Positions 1-5,595 are shown, numbered from the stretch's first letter. The stretch is 10,914 bases of DNA from Acidimicrobiia bacterium (GCA_030598905.1 JAUVPA010000026.1:1-10914), one strand, 5' to 3'. The notes: generated from the sequence alone by a model not told the origin. A program made the numbers and translations.

Positions 1-1
1 C

Positions 2-901
2 ATGGAGACGCTGGCCGTGCGCTGGCTGTTTCCCGACCGGGAAGTGACGGCTCAAACCCGCTGTCTCGACTGTGGAGAAACCATCCGGGTCCGGACACGC
101 AACAACGAGATCCTCGAGATAGACCCCGAGTCGGCCGTTGGATACCAGCCTTCACCATTTGCACATTCGCGAACTGGTTCAGCGGCGTTCAACTGAAGCC
201 GGATGAATCTCTTCCGGTCGGAAGAGCACGCAAGGAAATGGTCGCTCTATCACCGCGCTGATGACGATTACATCTTGCCGGTCGCGGACTGGGCGATCGT
301 GTTCACTGCTTCTCTGTTCAAGACCCGCCTGTATGAGGACTACCTGTTTCACGCTGACGCCTACATCAGGGACTACCGACAAGCGTTGAAGGCTGTGGGC
401 AAAACAATCCCCGCACCCGACAGAGTTCTTTCAACGGTGCTGTTCACTGACATTGTCGACTCGACTGGCCTGCTGAGTTCGATGGGAGACAAGGCATGGA
501 ATCAGCTGTTGGCCCGCCACCACGAGATCGTGCGAGCTGAAATCGAGCGTTGGCGGGGACAGGAAGTCGACACTGCAGGTGACAGTTTTTTTGTCACTTT
601 CGACGGAACCGCCCGCGCCGTCCACGCGGCGCACTCAATGATCGAGGCACTCAGTCCGCTTGGGATCGGGATGAGGGCAGGATTGCATACAGGCGAAATC
701 GAGGTCGTCGATGGCAAAGCCGCTGGAATCGCCGTGCACATTGGTGCCCGGATCTCGTCTCTCGCCGGGCCGGGCGAGGTCCTCGTCTCACGGACAGTCA
801 AGGAAACGATCACAGGGTCGGGCCTCACATTCGAGGATCGAGGAACCCATCGGCTCAGGGGAGTCCCGGACGAGTGGCAGCTGTACGCGACGGTGCCATA
901 G
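2..901 (+). CDS. MerB-like selenoprotein fused to class III nucleotide cyclase (5' partial, Sec at 194-196)
   Basis: The gene runs in from beyond the left edge; the ATG at 2 is probably internal. The visible frame encodes 299 residues if the in-frame TGA at 194-196 is read as selenocysteine (U65 from the ATG). Residues 1 to about 130 match the alkylmercury lyase (MerB) family: RCLDCGETIRVRTR at 20-33 and MNLFRSEEH at 68-76. U65 stands where the family has Cys in F-T-C-S-x-M-N-F-F-R-S, equivalent to MerB Cys159, which with Cys96 and Asp99 cleaves carbon-mercury bonds. The Cys96 region lies at or before the window edge. Residues about 141-299 are a class III adenylate/guanylate cyclase catalytic domain: FTDIVDST (metal Asp150), GDSFFVTF (metal Asp194), LHTGEIE, and AVHIGARIS with His where many cyclases have the transition-state Asn and Arg250 kept. 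Inference: binding or cleavage of an organometal or alkyl thiophile by the Sec domain could be linked to cyclic nucleotide production. A pseudogene with a nonsense mutation is the alternative, made unlikely by TGA at the exact Cys position plus a hairpin. No Sec machinery genes are in the window. Confidence 0.8.
194..226 (+). promoter_or_regulatory. UGA (Sec) codon with candidate bacterial SECIS hairpin
   Basis: After the TGA at 194-196, bases 209-215 (CTCTTCC) pair perfectly with 220-226 (GGAAGAG) around a GGTC loop at 216-219. The loop begins 19 nt after the UGA. Known bacterial SECIS elements have a short stem with a G in the first loop positions roughly 16-37 nt downstream of UGA. E. coli fdhF has the same GGUC loop at nearly the same distance. 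There is no bulged U like fdhF U17. The stem codes for the conserved L-F-R-S-E-E peptide, so part of the pairing could follow from codon use in that motif; this weakens the hairpin taken alone but not the TGA position. Confidence 0.7.
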
Positions 902-1139
902 AGCGAACGGTCCCAACTGCACGCGATCGTCCTGCCCGAGAGCTGCCCCAAAAACCGGCTGGGCCGAATCCGACACCGGGCCCGCCCATATGAGCTTGCC
1001 TGCGCGTTGGGCGCCACATGCGCAACTACGCGCAACCGGGGCGAGAGCGCCCGATCGCCACAATCGGGTTGCAGTCGCCCCAAAATGGCTCCGAACCACA
1101 CGGCCGGGCCGCAATTGAAAACCCTTGCAGCGTATGGAG
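902..1139. other. Intergenic stretch without a recognised gene
   Basis: These 238 bp separate the cyclase fusion (plus) from the 3' end of tRNA-Leu (minus), so both flanking units converge here. I see no protein with family character, no hairpin followed by a T run, and no repeats. The open frames here have no recognisable motifs; one runs on into tRNA-Leu and another reaches the end of the downstream reductase. Confidence 0.5.
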
Positions 1140-1223
1140 TGCGGGCGGAGGGACTCGAACCCCCACGGGCTTTCGCCCACCAGGACCTAAACCTGGCGTG
1201 TCTCCCAATTCCACCACGCCCGC
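1140..1223 (-). tRNA. tRNA-Leu (anticodon TAG)
   Basis: Read on the minus strand from 1223. The 7-bp acceptor stem GCGGGCG/CGCCCGC closes the molecule with discriminator A at 1140. The anticodon arm is CCAGG-TTTAGGT-CCTGG with anticodon TAG (reads CUA). A long variable arm with stem GGGC-GAAA-GCCC is the class II hallmark of Leu, and the T loop is TTCGAGT. The length is 84 nt and CCA is not encoded. It lies 33 bp downstream of the nitroreductase-like gene on the same strand. Confidence 0.95.
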
Positions 1224-1256
1224 GTGTCGGACGAAGAAGCGTATCGCAGCGAGGCC

Positions 1257-1685
1257 TCAGGTCACGTCGGTGGAAGTGGACTCGACGTCGACGCGGACCA
1301 CAACTGTTGAGTCAAGCAGGTTCGCGGCTGTGATCTGATCGCCTCGGCGATTGGCATCCAGGGGAGTGCCTGAGGCCTTTGCCGTCTTCGGTAGCGCCTC
1401 GAGGAAGATGGTCAGGTCCTTTTGCGCTTCAACCGGGTCGATGACGACCTGGGTGGGTCCCTCGACCTCCCGTCCGGCGAGGCGGAGCTGCACCTGTGAA
1501 TTCGAGGACAGGTTGCGAAACCAGTTCCGGCCCCTGTGGTAGGTCAGGACGATGTGGTCGTTGGCTCTCGCGTAGGTGACCGGGGTGGTGAATTGTCTTC
1601 CCGAGCGGCGACCGGTGAAGCTGACGAGTGCCGTTGAGCGCCCGACGAGGCGTTGCAGGCCCGGGATGCGGAGAATGCCGACCAT
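1257..1685 (-). CDS. Nitroreductase family deazaflavin-dependent oxidoreductase (Ddn-like)
   Basis: The 142 residues from the ATG at 1685 match the Ddn/PNPOx-like split-barrel family of actinobacteria. These proteins bind the deazaflavin cofactor F420 or another flavin and reduce small substrates; the true substrate cannot be told. Visible family features are VSFTGRRSGRQFTTPVTYAR (residues 21-40) and IVLTYHRGRNWFRNL (45-59), the cofactor-binding and Trp-Arg-Asn-Leu motifs, then an RLAGREVEG strand (68-76). The start is uncertain. The frame stays open upstream to 1868 inside tRNA-Lys, and relatives often have a few more residues before the motif here beginning MVGILRIPG, so a GTG at 1790 is possible. 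I see no Shine-Dalgarno before either. The ATG at 1685 gives the family's usual length of about 140 residues. It sits between tRNA-Lys and tRNA-Leu on one strand and may share their transcript. The C-terminal tail (about 120-142) is poorly conserved in type. Confidence 0.75.
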   Translation of the reverse strand: MVGILRIPGLQRLVGRSTALVSFTGRRSGRQFTTPVTYARANDHIVLTYHRGRNWFRNLSSNSQVQLRLAGREVEGPTQVVIDPVEAQKDLTIFLEALPKTAKASGTPLDANRRGDQITAANLLDSTVVVRVDVESTSTDVT

Positions 1686-1795
1686 GGCTCTGTTGAGCCA
1701 TCGGGGCGGGGCGTCGCGGGCTCGTGTGCCGCTGGGGCCATTGAGCCAAGCTAGCTGTCGCCGGCGCCTTCGGGCCTGGCGCAGCCACACGCGAC

Positions 1796-1834
1796 GAAGC
1801 CCCCGCAGGGGCTTCGTTTCGGGTTTCGAACCCG
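1796..1834 (-). terminator. Two small hairpins just downstream of tRNA-Lys
   Basis: Bases 1796-1804 (CGAAGCCCC) pair with 1808-1816 (GGGGCTTCG) around a GCA loop: a perfect 9-bp stem. Bases 1820-1834 form a second, smaller palindrome (CGGGTTTCGAACCCG) that resembles a tRNA T arm. They lie 8-46 bp beyond the tRNA-Lys 3' end on the minus strand, so they could terminate or process that transcript. No T run follows on the minus strand; a short TTT follows the larger stem on the plus strand. The terminator role is therefore an inference. Confidence 0.4.
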
Positions 1835-1841
1835 GTATGTG

Positions 1842-1915
1842 TGGGTCGCGTGGGAATCGAACCCACAACCCCTTGATTAAGAGTCAAGTGCTCTGCCAGA
1901 TTGAGCTAGCGACCC
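1842..1915 (-). tRNA. tRNA-Lys (anticodon CTT)
   Basis: Read on the minus strand from 1915. The acceptor stem is GGGTCGC/GCGACCC with discriminator A at 1842. The D arm contains AGCTCAATCTGGCAGAGC. The anticodon arm is CTTGA-CTCTTAA-TCAAG with anticodon CTT (reads AAG), and the T arm is GTGGG-TTCGATT-CCCAC. CCA is not encoded. It begins 26 bp after the stop of the upstream helix-turn-helix gene on the same strand. Confidence 0.96.
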
Positions 1916-1941
1916 CCGAAGAGCTTATCAACGAGACGTAT

Positions 1942-2649
1942 CTAGGCCGCAAGGGACTCTCGGACGACGTCGATCCACACCATGACTCGATTCCACTTGT
2001 CGGCACCGTTACGCGCTCTTACTCGGCACACCCCGTGGACGAGGTGGTTCTTCCGGTGGCCCGTCCCGCGGGGTTTGATGAACGTACGGGTGAATGGCGC
2101 GCCGGGAAGCCCGATCGACTCTCGCCAGTACTGCTGGGCCGCTGCCTCGTCGTTGCCTTCGTGGAGGTGCATCGCAAGCACGAATCGTGCTTCCGGCTCG
2201 AGGTAGCGCCGCGTCCAGCTGACGAAGAGGCGCAGCGCCGCTGGGTCACTATTGGCGACGGCGAAATCGTTGCGCGTTTTGGATCCTTCGCCCCAGTAAA
2301 GAACGACGCCTGCGACGAAGGCCGAATCGTCGATGCTATTGGTGCCGAAGTCCCAGGCTGCGGCTCGGATCGTGGCGATCTCTTCCCGTCGTCGCCACTG
2401 CGTGTCCTTCGGTACTCCGGCTTGGTTGTGGCTCCGTGACTTGATTGCCGCTATCTGCGTATCGGACAGAGCGACTTCCTGGCACCAGTACGACAGGGTG
2501 CCCTTCGGCACCGGGATGAGCTCGCGGATCTCGCCGTAAGTCAGGCCGAGGCGGCGCAGCGCCTTTCCGAGTTGGGACCGTTCCCAGCGGTGGAGCTCGC
2601 TCCATTCGGCGGCGCGGTCGAGGAGATCCTGTGGTACTTCAGGCTTCAT
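1942..2649 (-). CDS. Helix-turn-helix protein with possible LAGLIDADG-like C-terminal region (unknown function)
   Basis: A 235-residue protein from the ATG at 2649. Residues about 27-62 look like a helix-turn-helix: LGKALRRLGLTYGEIRELIP, then VPKGTLSYWCQEVALSDTQ. A basic linker follows (KSRSHNQAGVPKDTQWRRREE, 70-90). The second half contains AGVVLYWGEGSK (113-124), NSDPAALRLFVSWTRRYL (133-150), LAMHLHEGND (158-167) and a C-terminal VHGVCRVR...WI strand region. I recognise this as a recurrent uncharacterised bacterial protein type. The Y-W-G-E-G segment recalls the acidic motif of LAGLIDADG folds, but that is a resemblance only. A longer frame from 2718 would overlap tRNA-Pro's promoter region. 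The ATG at 2649 is preferred because a TACGGT hexamer lies 6 nt upstream and the upstream residues have no family character. There is no Shine-Dalgarno, so translation is probably leaderless. Its role, such as site-specific DNA binding or cleavage, is not established. Confidence 0.65.
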   Translation of the reverse strand: MKPEVPQDLLDRAAEWSELHRWERSQLGKALRRLGLTYGEIRELIPVPKGTLSYWCQEVALSDTQIAAIKSRSHNQAGVPKDTQWRRREEIATIRAAAWDFGTNSIDDSAFVAGVVLYWGEGSKTRNDFAVANSDPAALRLFVSWTRRYLEPEARFVLAMHLHEGNDEAAAQQYWRESIGLPGAPFTRTFIKPRGTGHRKNHLVHGVCRVRARNGADKWNRVMVWIDVVRESLAA

Positions 2650-2655
2650 CGATCG

Positions 2656-2698
2656 ACCGTACCGGGTGGGTGTGACAGAACTCCATACCCGGTACCGT
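2656..2698. promoter_or_regulatory. Divergent promoter region with inverted repeat
   Basis: Two arms, 2659-2667 (GTACCGGGT) and 2687-2695 (ACCCGGTAC), form a perfect 9-bp inverted repeat 19 bp apart between the divergent helix-turn-helix gene and tRNA-Pro. Each arm overlaps a -10-like hexamer facing outwards. On the minus strand TACGGT (2661-2656) lies 6 nt before the ATG at 2649. On the plus strand TACCGT (2693-2698) lies 15 bp after GTGACA (2672-2677), a near-consensus -35, and 23 bp before tRNA-Pro. It could be an operator for a repressor acting both ways, or simply mirrored promoters. Confidence 0.4.
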
Positions 2699-2721
2699 GT
2701 TGTCGAGGTACACACCACTAA

Positions 2722-2795
2722 CGGGCTGTAGCGCAGCTTGGCAGCGCGCCTGCTTTGGGAGCAGGAGGTCGCCGGTTCAAATCCGGCCAGCCCGA
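2722..2795 (+). tRNA. tRNA-Pro (anticodon TGG)
   Basis: The acceptor stem is CGGGCTG/CAGCCCG with discriminator A at 2795. The D arm is AGCGCAGCTTGGCAGCGC. The anticodon arm is CCTGC-TTTGGGA-GCAGG with anticodon TGG (reads CCA). The T arm is GCCGG-TTCAAAT-CCGGC. CCA is not encoded. The next gene's ATG begins at 2798, only 2 nt beyond the tRNA. Confidence 0.96.
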
Positions 2796-2797
2796 CG

Positions 2798-3451
2798 ATG
2801 ACCCGTCACTCATTTCTCCTGGACGAACAGCATGAGTCCTACTTGAGCGCACGGGCACCACAGCCGACCTCCGTGCAGCGCGATCTCATCGTGGAAACGG
2901 CACGACTGCCTACGGCAGGCATGCAGATTGCCCCCGAACAGGGAGCATTTCTCCAACTCCTGGTCAAGATCACCGGGGCGCAGACGATCCTCGAAGTCGG
3001 CACGTTTACCGGGTATTCCGCGCTCGCCATGGCTTTGGTGTTGCCGGACGACGGTCGGTTGATCGCATGTGACGTCAGCGAAGAGTGGACGGCCATCGCC
3101 CAGCGCCACTGGAAACGTGCCGGCGTCGCAGATCGGATCGAGCTGCACATCGGACCGGCGGCAGAAACCATCGCGTCGTTGCCTTCAGATCTCGAGTTCG
3201 ACATGGCGTTCATCGATGCCGACAAGCCGGGCTACGTCGAGTACATGGAGTTGACCGTCCCCCGGCTGCGAAGTGGCGGGCTGCTCGTGGCCGACAACGT
3301 CCTGTGGGATGGCCGGGTGGTCGACGGTGAAGCCGACGATCACAACACCGTGGCGCTGCGCAACTTCAACGACGCGGCAAAGGCAGACGAGCGATTGTGG
3401 AGCCAGATCCTGCCGTTGTTCGACGGCCTGCTCATCGCCATGAAGCGCTGA
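2798..3451 (+). CDS. Class I SAM-dependent O-methyltransferase (CCoAOMT/COMT type)
   Basis: A 217-residue protein, the normal length for the metal-dependent catechol/caffeoyl-CoA O-methyltransferase family (Methyltransf_3). It transfers a methyl group from S-adenosylmethionine to a hydroxyl of a small, often catecholic, acceptor; the acceptor here is unknown. Motifs: MQIAPEQGAFLQLL (42-55) before motif I, ILEVGTFTGYSALAMAL (64-80, SAM binding), ACDVSEEW (90-97, ribose-binding acid), FIDADKPGY (138-146) with Asp140/Asp142, and VADNVLWDGRV (164-174) with Asp166/Asn167. Asp140, Asp166 and Asn167 are expected to hold the divalent metal. The ATG at 2798 fits the family's N-terminus (SxxLDxxxxxYL) and lies 2 nt after tRNA-Pro. 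There is no Shine-Dalgarno, so removal of the tRNA would leave a leaderless mRNA. The stop is 21 bp before tRNA-Gly, consistent with one tRNA-mRNA-tRNA transcript. Confidence 0.9.
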   Translation: MTRHSFLLDEQHESYLSARAPQPTSVQRDLIVETARLPTAGMQIAPEQGAFLQLLVKITGAQTILEVGTFTGYSALAMALVLPDDGRLIACDVSEEWTAIAQRHWKRAGVADRIELHIGPAAETIASLPSDLEFDMAFIDADKPGYVEYMELTVPRLRSGGLLVADNVLWDGRVVDGEADDHNTVALRNFNDAAKADERLWSQILPLFDGLLIAMKR

Positions 3452-3472
3452 GCTGCGTATCCTCCGCAACCC

Positions 3473-3543
<71 letters not shown>

Positions 3544-3567
3544 CGACCGTCGCCGGGCGCTTTCCGA

Positions 3568-3644
3568 GCCCCCGTAGCTCAATTGGAAAGAGCAGCGGAC
3601 TTCTAATCCGCAGGTTGCAGGTTCGAGTCCTGCCGGGGGTGCCA
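3568..3644 (+). tRNA. tRNA-Arg (anticodon TCT)
   Basis: The acceptor stem is GCCCCCG/CGGGGGT with a G-U first pair, discriminator G at 3641 and CCA encoded (3642-3644). The anticodon arm is GCGGA-CTTCTAA-TCCGC with anticodon TCT (reads AGA). The T arm is GCAGG-TTCGAGT-CCTGC. The 3' half from 3598 to the CCA is repeated at 4297-4343, so this tRNA looks like the target of an integrating element whose left attachment site keeps the gene whole. Confidence 0.96.
3598..3644 (+). repeat. Direct repeat copy 1: tRNA-Arg 3' end (candidate att site)
   Basis: These 47 bp run from the anticodon stem of tRNA-Arg through the encoded CCA. They match 4297-4343 at 46 of 47 positions; the only difference is A3605 versus C4304. 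Identity ends at both edges at once, exactly at the CCA end on the right. Site-specific tyrosine integrases commonly use tRNA 3' ends and restore the tRNA at one junction. Confidence 0.8.
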
Positions 3645-3852
3645 GCCGAAACCGTTGTGGCTCAACGCTTCTAAGGGTATGTGCGACGCAGCCACCGCGC
3701 ATCTGGCGCGGTGACCACCAATCCGCCAGTTTCTCCTCCACCACCCGATGCAGTTCACGATGCTCAGCGAGTTGCAACTGAGTCGATGTGGGCGTCGGCG
3801 GCTGACCTTCCGTCGCGTCTGTGGTAGCTGCTTGAGAGAGGCTGGGACCGGC

Positions 3853-4146
3853 TCAGGAGTTGTCGATGTGAGCAACGACTTCGCCGATGTCCACAGTCGG
3901 CGGTGCCGAGAAATAGGCGCCGAAACCAGCCAGTATCTGGTTCACCTGGTCTGTCACAGCTTCGAGTGCCTCCAAGGTGTCGAACACCGCCATGGCGGTT
4001 CCTTTACCCGTTTCCCGGTTACCGACATTCACCCAGGACTTCAATCCAGGGAAGGCACCGATCTGGCCCATCACCGGTTCGAGCGCCGCAATCGCATCGT
4101 CCCACTGGTCAACGTTGAGGTTGTATGTGACTACTCGGGCATGCAT
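3853..4146 (-). CDS. Small dimeric alpha/beta-barrel (ABM/Dabb-type) protein
   Basis: A 97-residue protein from the ATG at 4146. It has the look of the antibiotic-biosynthesis-monooxygenase-like ferredoxin fold: a first strand (ARVVTYNLN), a helix with an acidic/hydrophobic pattern (WDDAIAALEPVMGQIGAFPGLKSW), a strand carrying NRETGKGTAMAVFDTLEALEA, and a final strand (TVDIGEVVAHID). Members work as small dimers, either as cofactor-free oxygenases or with unknown roles. No diagnostic catalytic residue can be named here, so the reaction is unknown. An AGGGG Shine-Dalgarno lies about 8 nt upstream of the ATG on the minus strand and supports this start. It is the only gene inside the segment bounded by the tRNA-Arg repeats and may be its cargo. 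It is oriented against its neighbours on both sides. Confidence 0.7.
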   Translation of the reverse strand: MHARVVTYNLNVDQWDDAIAALEPVMGQIGAFPGLKSWVNVGNRETGKGTAMAVFDTLEALEAVTDQVNQILAGFGAYFSAPPTVDIGEVVAHIDNS

Positions 4147-4296
4147 GGATGTTCCCCTTCACTCGCTTCAGGCAGTCGAGACTTCTACGACTCACCCTTG
4201 GGAATCCGAACCTACACCGAAACAGTTTTGGAGTGCTGGCAGCGACGCCAGGAACCAGCAATACCGCCATCCATAAGTGCCGTACTGCCCGGAACT

Positions 4297-4343
4297 GACT
4301 TCTCATCCGCAGGTTGCAGGTTCGAGTCCTGCCGGGGGTGCCA
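4297..4343 (+). repeat. Direct repeat copy 2: truncated tRNA-Arg 3' end (candidate att site)
   Basis: A second copy of the tRNA-Arg 3' 47 bp, with a C for A in the former anticodon loop (4304). It includes the T arm, the 3' acceptor strand and CCA. No matching 5' half precedes it, so it cannot fold as a tRNA. It marks the right end of the 699-bp segment after tRNA-Arg. Confidence 0.8.
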
Positions 4344-4610
4344 CCCTGCTTCACGGTGCCAGGACAGGTGAACAGCAGACCCCGCCGACGCAGGGGGAAC
4401 GCGGCAGGGTCACACTGCAGAAAGGTTCCTCAGCTCGACGGTGTAGGTAGTGGGTGGATCACCCCGCCAAACCGAAGATTCTTCCCCTCTGGACGGTGTC
4501 GCGCAGCATGAGCGGCGCGAACCGCCTCCGACAGGGATTGTGCCCGAATGAAGGGGGCTTGGGCAAGTTTGTTTCGCGGTCTGGCTCACTCCTTGCTTGC
4601 TAGCGTCTCG
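4344..4610 (+). other. Long region upstream of the ureohydrolase gene, no recognised element
   Basis: These 267 bp lie between the tRNA-Arg repeat and the likely ureohydrolase start. With the 150 bp before the repeat they form about 460 bp without a gene. A TAGCGT hexamer at 4601-4606 could be a -10 box for a near-leaderless start at 4611 or 4617; no good -35 stands 16-18 bp before it. I tested it by eye for guanidine riboswitch motifs, because relatives of this enzyme are sometimes so controlled, and found none convincing. Confidence 0.35.
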
Positions 4611-5567
4611 ATGGATATGGGAACGAGATGGTGGTCCAGTGAGAGCTTCGTCGGGCTGCGCCGCGCCGACCTGAACGATCTCGGTTCCCACGACGTTGTT
4701 GTTGTCGGCGCACCGATGGACTGGGGGGCCACCACCCGGGCAGGCGCCCGCTTCGGACCGAAGGCCATTCGCGAGGCGGACTACCTCGAAGCGGACGGTC
4801 ACCGCCCCCATCTGCCCACGGGCATCGACCCGATGGAGGTGATGGACGTCGTCGACGCCGGCGACATCATCACCCCGCCCGGCTATCTGGAGGACGGGCT
4901 CAACGCCATAAGATCCGCGATCGCCGGTATCGCCGCCAGTGGGGCCGTTCCGATCGTGCTCGGCGGCGATCACGCGATCACGTATGCCACTGCCGGGGGC
5001 GTTGCCGATCATCACGGCCACGGCACGGTGGCGCTGGTGCATTTCGATGCCCATGCTGACACCGCCGAGGACCACTTCGGCCGGCTGCACGGGCACGGCA
5101 CTCCGATGCGGCGACTCATCGAAGAGGGTTCGGTGCCGGGGCCACGTTTCGTCCAGATCGGGTTACGTGGCTACTGGCCGCGCCCGCCGGTGGTCGAGTG
5201 GATGCGCCAACAGAAGATGCGGTGGTATTTCATGTCGGACATCGTCGACCGGGGACTCGATGTCGTCGTCGACGAAGCTGTTGGCTATGCAGCCGACGGT
5301 GCCGACCACGTGTTCGTCTCGGTCGATATCGATGTCGTCGATCCTTCTGCTGCACCCGGCACCGGGACGCCTGAGCCCGGAGGCCTGACCGCCCGGCAGC
5401 TCCTCGACACAGTACGGCGCATTTGTCGCGACCTGCCGATTGCCGGCTGCGACCTCGTTGAGGTGAGCCCGCCGTACGACGGTCCGGGCGAGATCACCGC
5501 TCATCTCGCCAACCGGACAGTCTTGGAGATGCTGAACGGCCTTGCCGAGAGTCGACTCAGCCGTTGA
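4611..5567 (+). CDS. Agmatinase/arginase-family ureohydrolase
   Basis: A 318-residue protein, normal for agmatinase-type enzymes. These dimanganese hydrolases split a guanidino compound into urea and an amine. All expected metal ligands are visible: GGDHAITY (118-125, His121), HFDAHADT (144-151, Asp146, His148, Asp150) and SVDIDVVDPSAAPGTGTPEPGG (237-258, Asp239 and Asp241). VEVSPPYD (283-290) and the N-terminal GAPMDWGATTRAGARFGPKAIR (33-54) are also typical. The substrate is not set by sequence: agmatine, guanidinobutyrate, guanidinopropionate or another guanidine are all possible, since the substrate loop (DHFGRLHGHGTPMRR, 154-168) is not diagnostic to me. The start is ATG 4611, or 4617 two codons on; the frame is open back to 4548 but those residues have no family character. 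No Shine-Dalgarno is seen. It is cytoplasmic, with no polyamine or arginine genes next to it. Confidence 0.88.
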   Translation: MDMGTRWWSSESFVGLRRADLNDLGSHDVVVVGAPMDWGATTRAGARFGPKAIREADYLEADGHRPHLPTGIDPMEVMDVVDAGDIITPPGYLEDGLNAIRSAIAGIAASGAVPIVLGGDHAITYATAGGVADHHGHGTVALVHFDAHADTAEDHFGRLHGHGTPMRRLIEEGSVPGPRFVQIGLRGYWPRPPVVEWMRQQKMRWYFMSDIVDRGLDVVVDEAVGYAADGADHVFVSVDIDVVDPSAAPGTGTPEPGGLTARQLLDTVRRICRDLPIAGCDLVEVSPPYDGPGEITAHLANRTVLEMLNGLAESRLSR

Positions 5568-5595
5568 CGCTGGTTCGTTGGGCGGCGACGCTCGC

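Larger units (their letters stand above)
3645..4343. mobile_element. Candidate remnant of an integrated element at tRNA-Arg (699 bp, no integrase)
   Basis: The segment is bounded by the intact tRNA-Arg and by the second copy of its last 47 bp. It holds one complete gene (3853-4146, minus), an 8-bp hairpin (3693-3700 with 3706-3713, ATCTG loop) and otherwise unrecognised sequence. No integrase, excisionase or transposase is visible, so it would be a decayed, internally deleted or passively mobilised island. An old duplication of the tRNA 3' half is an alternative. Confidence 0.45.

Noticed and set aside
2..196. A separate 64-residue gene, with a second gene starting at ATG 203
   Set aside because: Both parts belong to one MerB-type domain in the same frame; the break is a single TGA at the conserved Cys position followed by a SECIS-like hairpin.
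1007..1338. Plus-strand frames across tRNA-Leu giving peptides such as GGGTRTPTGF or EGLEPPRAF
   Set aside because: These are the well-known false translations of the antisense of a tRNA; the real feature is tRNA-Leu on the minus strand.
1576..2439. A 287-residue plus-strand frame across tRNA-Lys
   Set aside because: It includes the tRNA antisense peptide (RGNRTHNPLIKSQ) and lies opposite two better-supported minus-strand genes.
3603..3875. Minus-strand frame ending in PRQDSNLQPAD over tRNA-Arg
   Set aside because: The ending is the antisense translation of tRNA-Arg. A similar frame at 4109-4354 is the same artefact from the second repeat copy.
4430..4500. Two ACGG sequences (near 4438 and 4493) as a guanidine-II riboswitch before the ureohydrolase
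   Set aside because: Neither ACGG is flanked by pairing arms, so the required hairpins do not form.
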